Shown here: positions 5,148 to 5,812 of the stretch, piece by piece
Position numbering within the stretch: the first letter of the stretch is position 1
Layout of the letters: each line of letters starts with the position of its first letter
The notes under the pieces: model-generated
Told to the model about the DNA's origin: nothing
Database searches by the model: none
The model's input: the letters and a program-made list of their open reading frames with translations, nothing else
NCBI GenBank assembly: GCA_026785785.1
Contig: JAJAZI010000166.1
Location: 1-5,812, forward strand
Reading direction: 5' to 3'
DNA length: 5,812 bases
From: Microbacteriaceae bacterium
GTDB taxonomy: Bacteria; Actinomycetota; Actinomycetes; Actinomycetales; Microbacteriaceae
Translations under genes and position numbers: made by a program

Positions 5148-5812
5148 TTACTTGTCGACCAATGTTCGCCAGGTGGCTCCGAAATCGCTGCTCACGCTGA
5201 TGCCACGATCGTCGGCGACGACGAGCACCGGTGTTGGCGCTGCGGCAAAGGTCATCGCCTCGACCTTTCCCGACGTCGATCCACTCTGTCGCCACTCGCC
5301 CACCGTCTGCACCCACACGTTTCCGGTCACATCGATGCCGACGAGCCCGGCACCGGGCACGGCCTCGATCAGATAGACCGGGGGCGCGCCCTCGACGAAA
5401 TCGAACGTGGCGCCGCGATCTCCACTGACCATGAGGCCGTCCTCGGTCGTCGCGTAGACCGTGTCGACAGAGCCGGCATCCAGCGTCAGGTCCCGGGCGA
5501 CAATGGCCGCTCCGGAGCTCCAGGTCTCGCCGCTATCGCCGCTCGCCATCACGACGCCGTCCGCGGCGCTGTAACCGTAGACATTCAGCCCGCCGTCCAG
5601 CGCGGGCGCGACGGTGATGTCGTGGAAGTCGACCTCTCCGCTGAGCGAGATGTTCTTCCAGGTGAGCGCGGTGTCGGTGCTGGTGATCAAGCCGAGGTTC
5701 GCAGGCGCGGTGTCAAGGTCGCGAGGATCGGGGTGCCCCGAGGCGAACATCTGGCCGTCGAGCATGGTGAAGCCCATCGCATCGATGGCGCGACCGGCGA
5801 TCGGTCCCGCGA
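5148..5812 (-). CDS. BNR/Asp-box repeat protein, F510_1955 glycosylhydrolase-type (C-terminal part)
   Basis: The frame is open to the window edge, so the N-terminus is missing; 220 residues are visible, ending at TAA (5148-5150). Several Asp-box-type motifs mark beta-propeller blades: STDTALTW (degenerate), [16 protein letters not shown] and SSDFGATW. The stretch [21 protein letters not shown], where FASGHPDP is the key part, and the following LGLITSTD with SGEVDFH match my recollection of actinobacterial F510_1955 family glycosylhydrolase proteins. These are commonly predicted to be exported or lipoproteins, but the N-terminal signal cannot be seen here. Glycosidase activity is a family label only; Asp-box propellers also serve as binding scaffolds, and no catalytic residue can be assigned. 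The permease gene starts 19 bp downstream of the stop on the same strand. Confidence 0.75.
   Translation of the reverse strand, partial: AGPIAGRAIDAMGFTMLDGQMFASGHPDPRDLDTAPANLGLITSTDTALTWKNISLSGEVDFHDITVAPALDGGLNVYGYSAADGVVMASGDSGETWSSGAAIVARDLTLDAGSVDTVYATTEDGLMVSGDRGATFDFVEGAPPVYLIEAVPGAGLVGIDVTGNVWVQTVGEWRQSGSTSGKVEAMTFAAAPTPVLVVADDRGISVSSDFGATWRTLVDK

Overview
The base composition (high GC), the GC-rich codon use and the protein types suggest a high-GC actinobacterium, most likely of the Microbacteriaceae. This rests on resemblance recalled from memory; no search was run. The window looks like ordinary chromosome with an unusually decayed middle. I see no prophage, insertion sequence, CRISPR array, tRNA or rRNA.

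Layout. Positions 1-115 hold the last 37 residues of a + strand gene resembling the tail of DUF222/HNH endonucleases. A small hairpin (136-150) and eight tandem 28-30 bp units (141-374) follow. On the - strand at 395-1198 is an intact alpha/beta hydrolase of the 3-oxoadipate enol-lactonase (PcaD-like) type. The stretch 1199-1527 holds no convincing intact gene. From 1882 down to 1528 on the - strand lies a wrecked HAD-family phosphatase that has lost its central part and is shifted between reading frames.

From 1961 to 3115 on the + strand runs a tightly coupled set. First is an unrecognised 215-aa protein with Cys clusters at both ends (1961-2608). Next is a 42-aa single-membrane-span microprotein overlapping it by ATGA (2605-2733). 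Last is a UBP-type zinc-finger gene overlapping that by GTGA (2730-3115). The zinc-finger gene is broken by an in-frame TGA, where relatives have a conserved Trp, and by a later one-base frameshift.

Convergent with this set, only 9 bp away, is a large - strand APC-superfamily permease (3125-5128) with about 12 membrane spans and a soluble C-terminal domain. Nineteen bases upstream of it is the 3' end of a BNR/Asp-box repeat protein of the F510_1955 glycosylhydrolase type (5148 to beyond the window edge). These two probably share a transcript.

Working together: the only visible expression units are the coupled + strand trio and the - strand BNR protein/permease pair. No shared pathway can be read from the sequence. 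The main points of interest are the two multi-lesion pseudogenes, the decamer-codon tandem array, and the coupled Cys-cluster/membrane-microprotein/UBP-finger arrangement.
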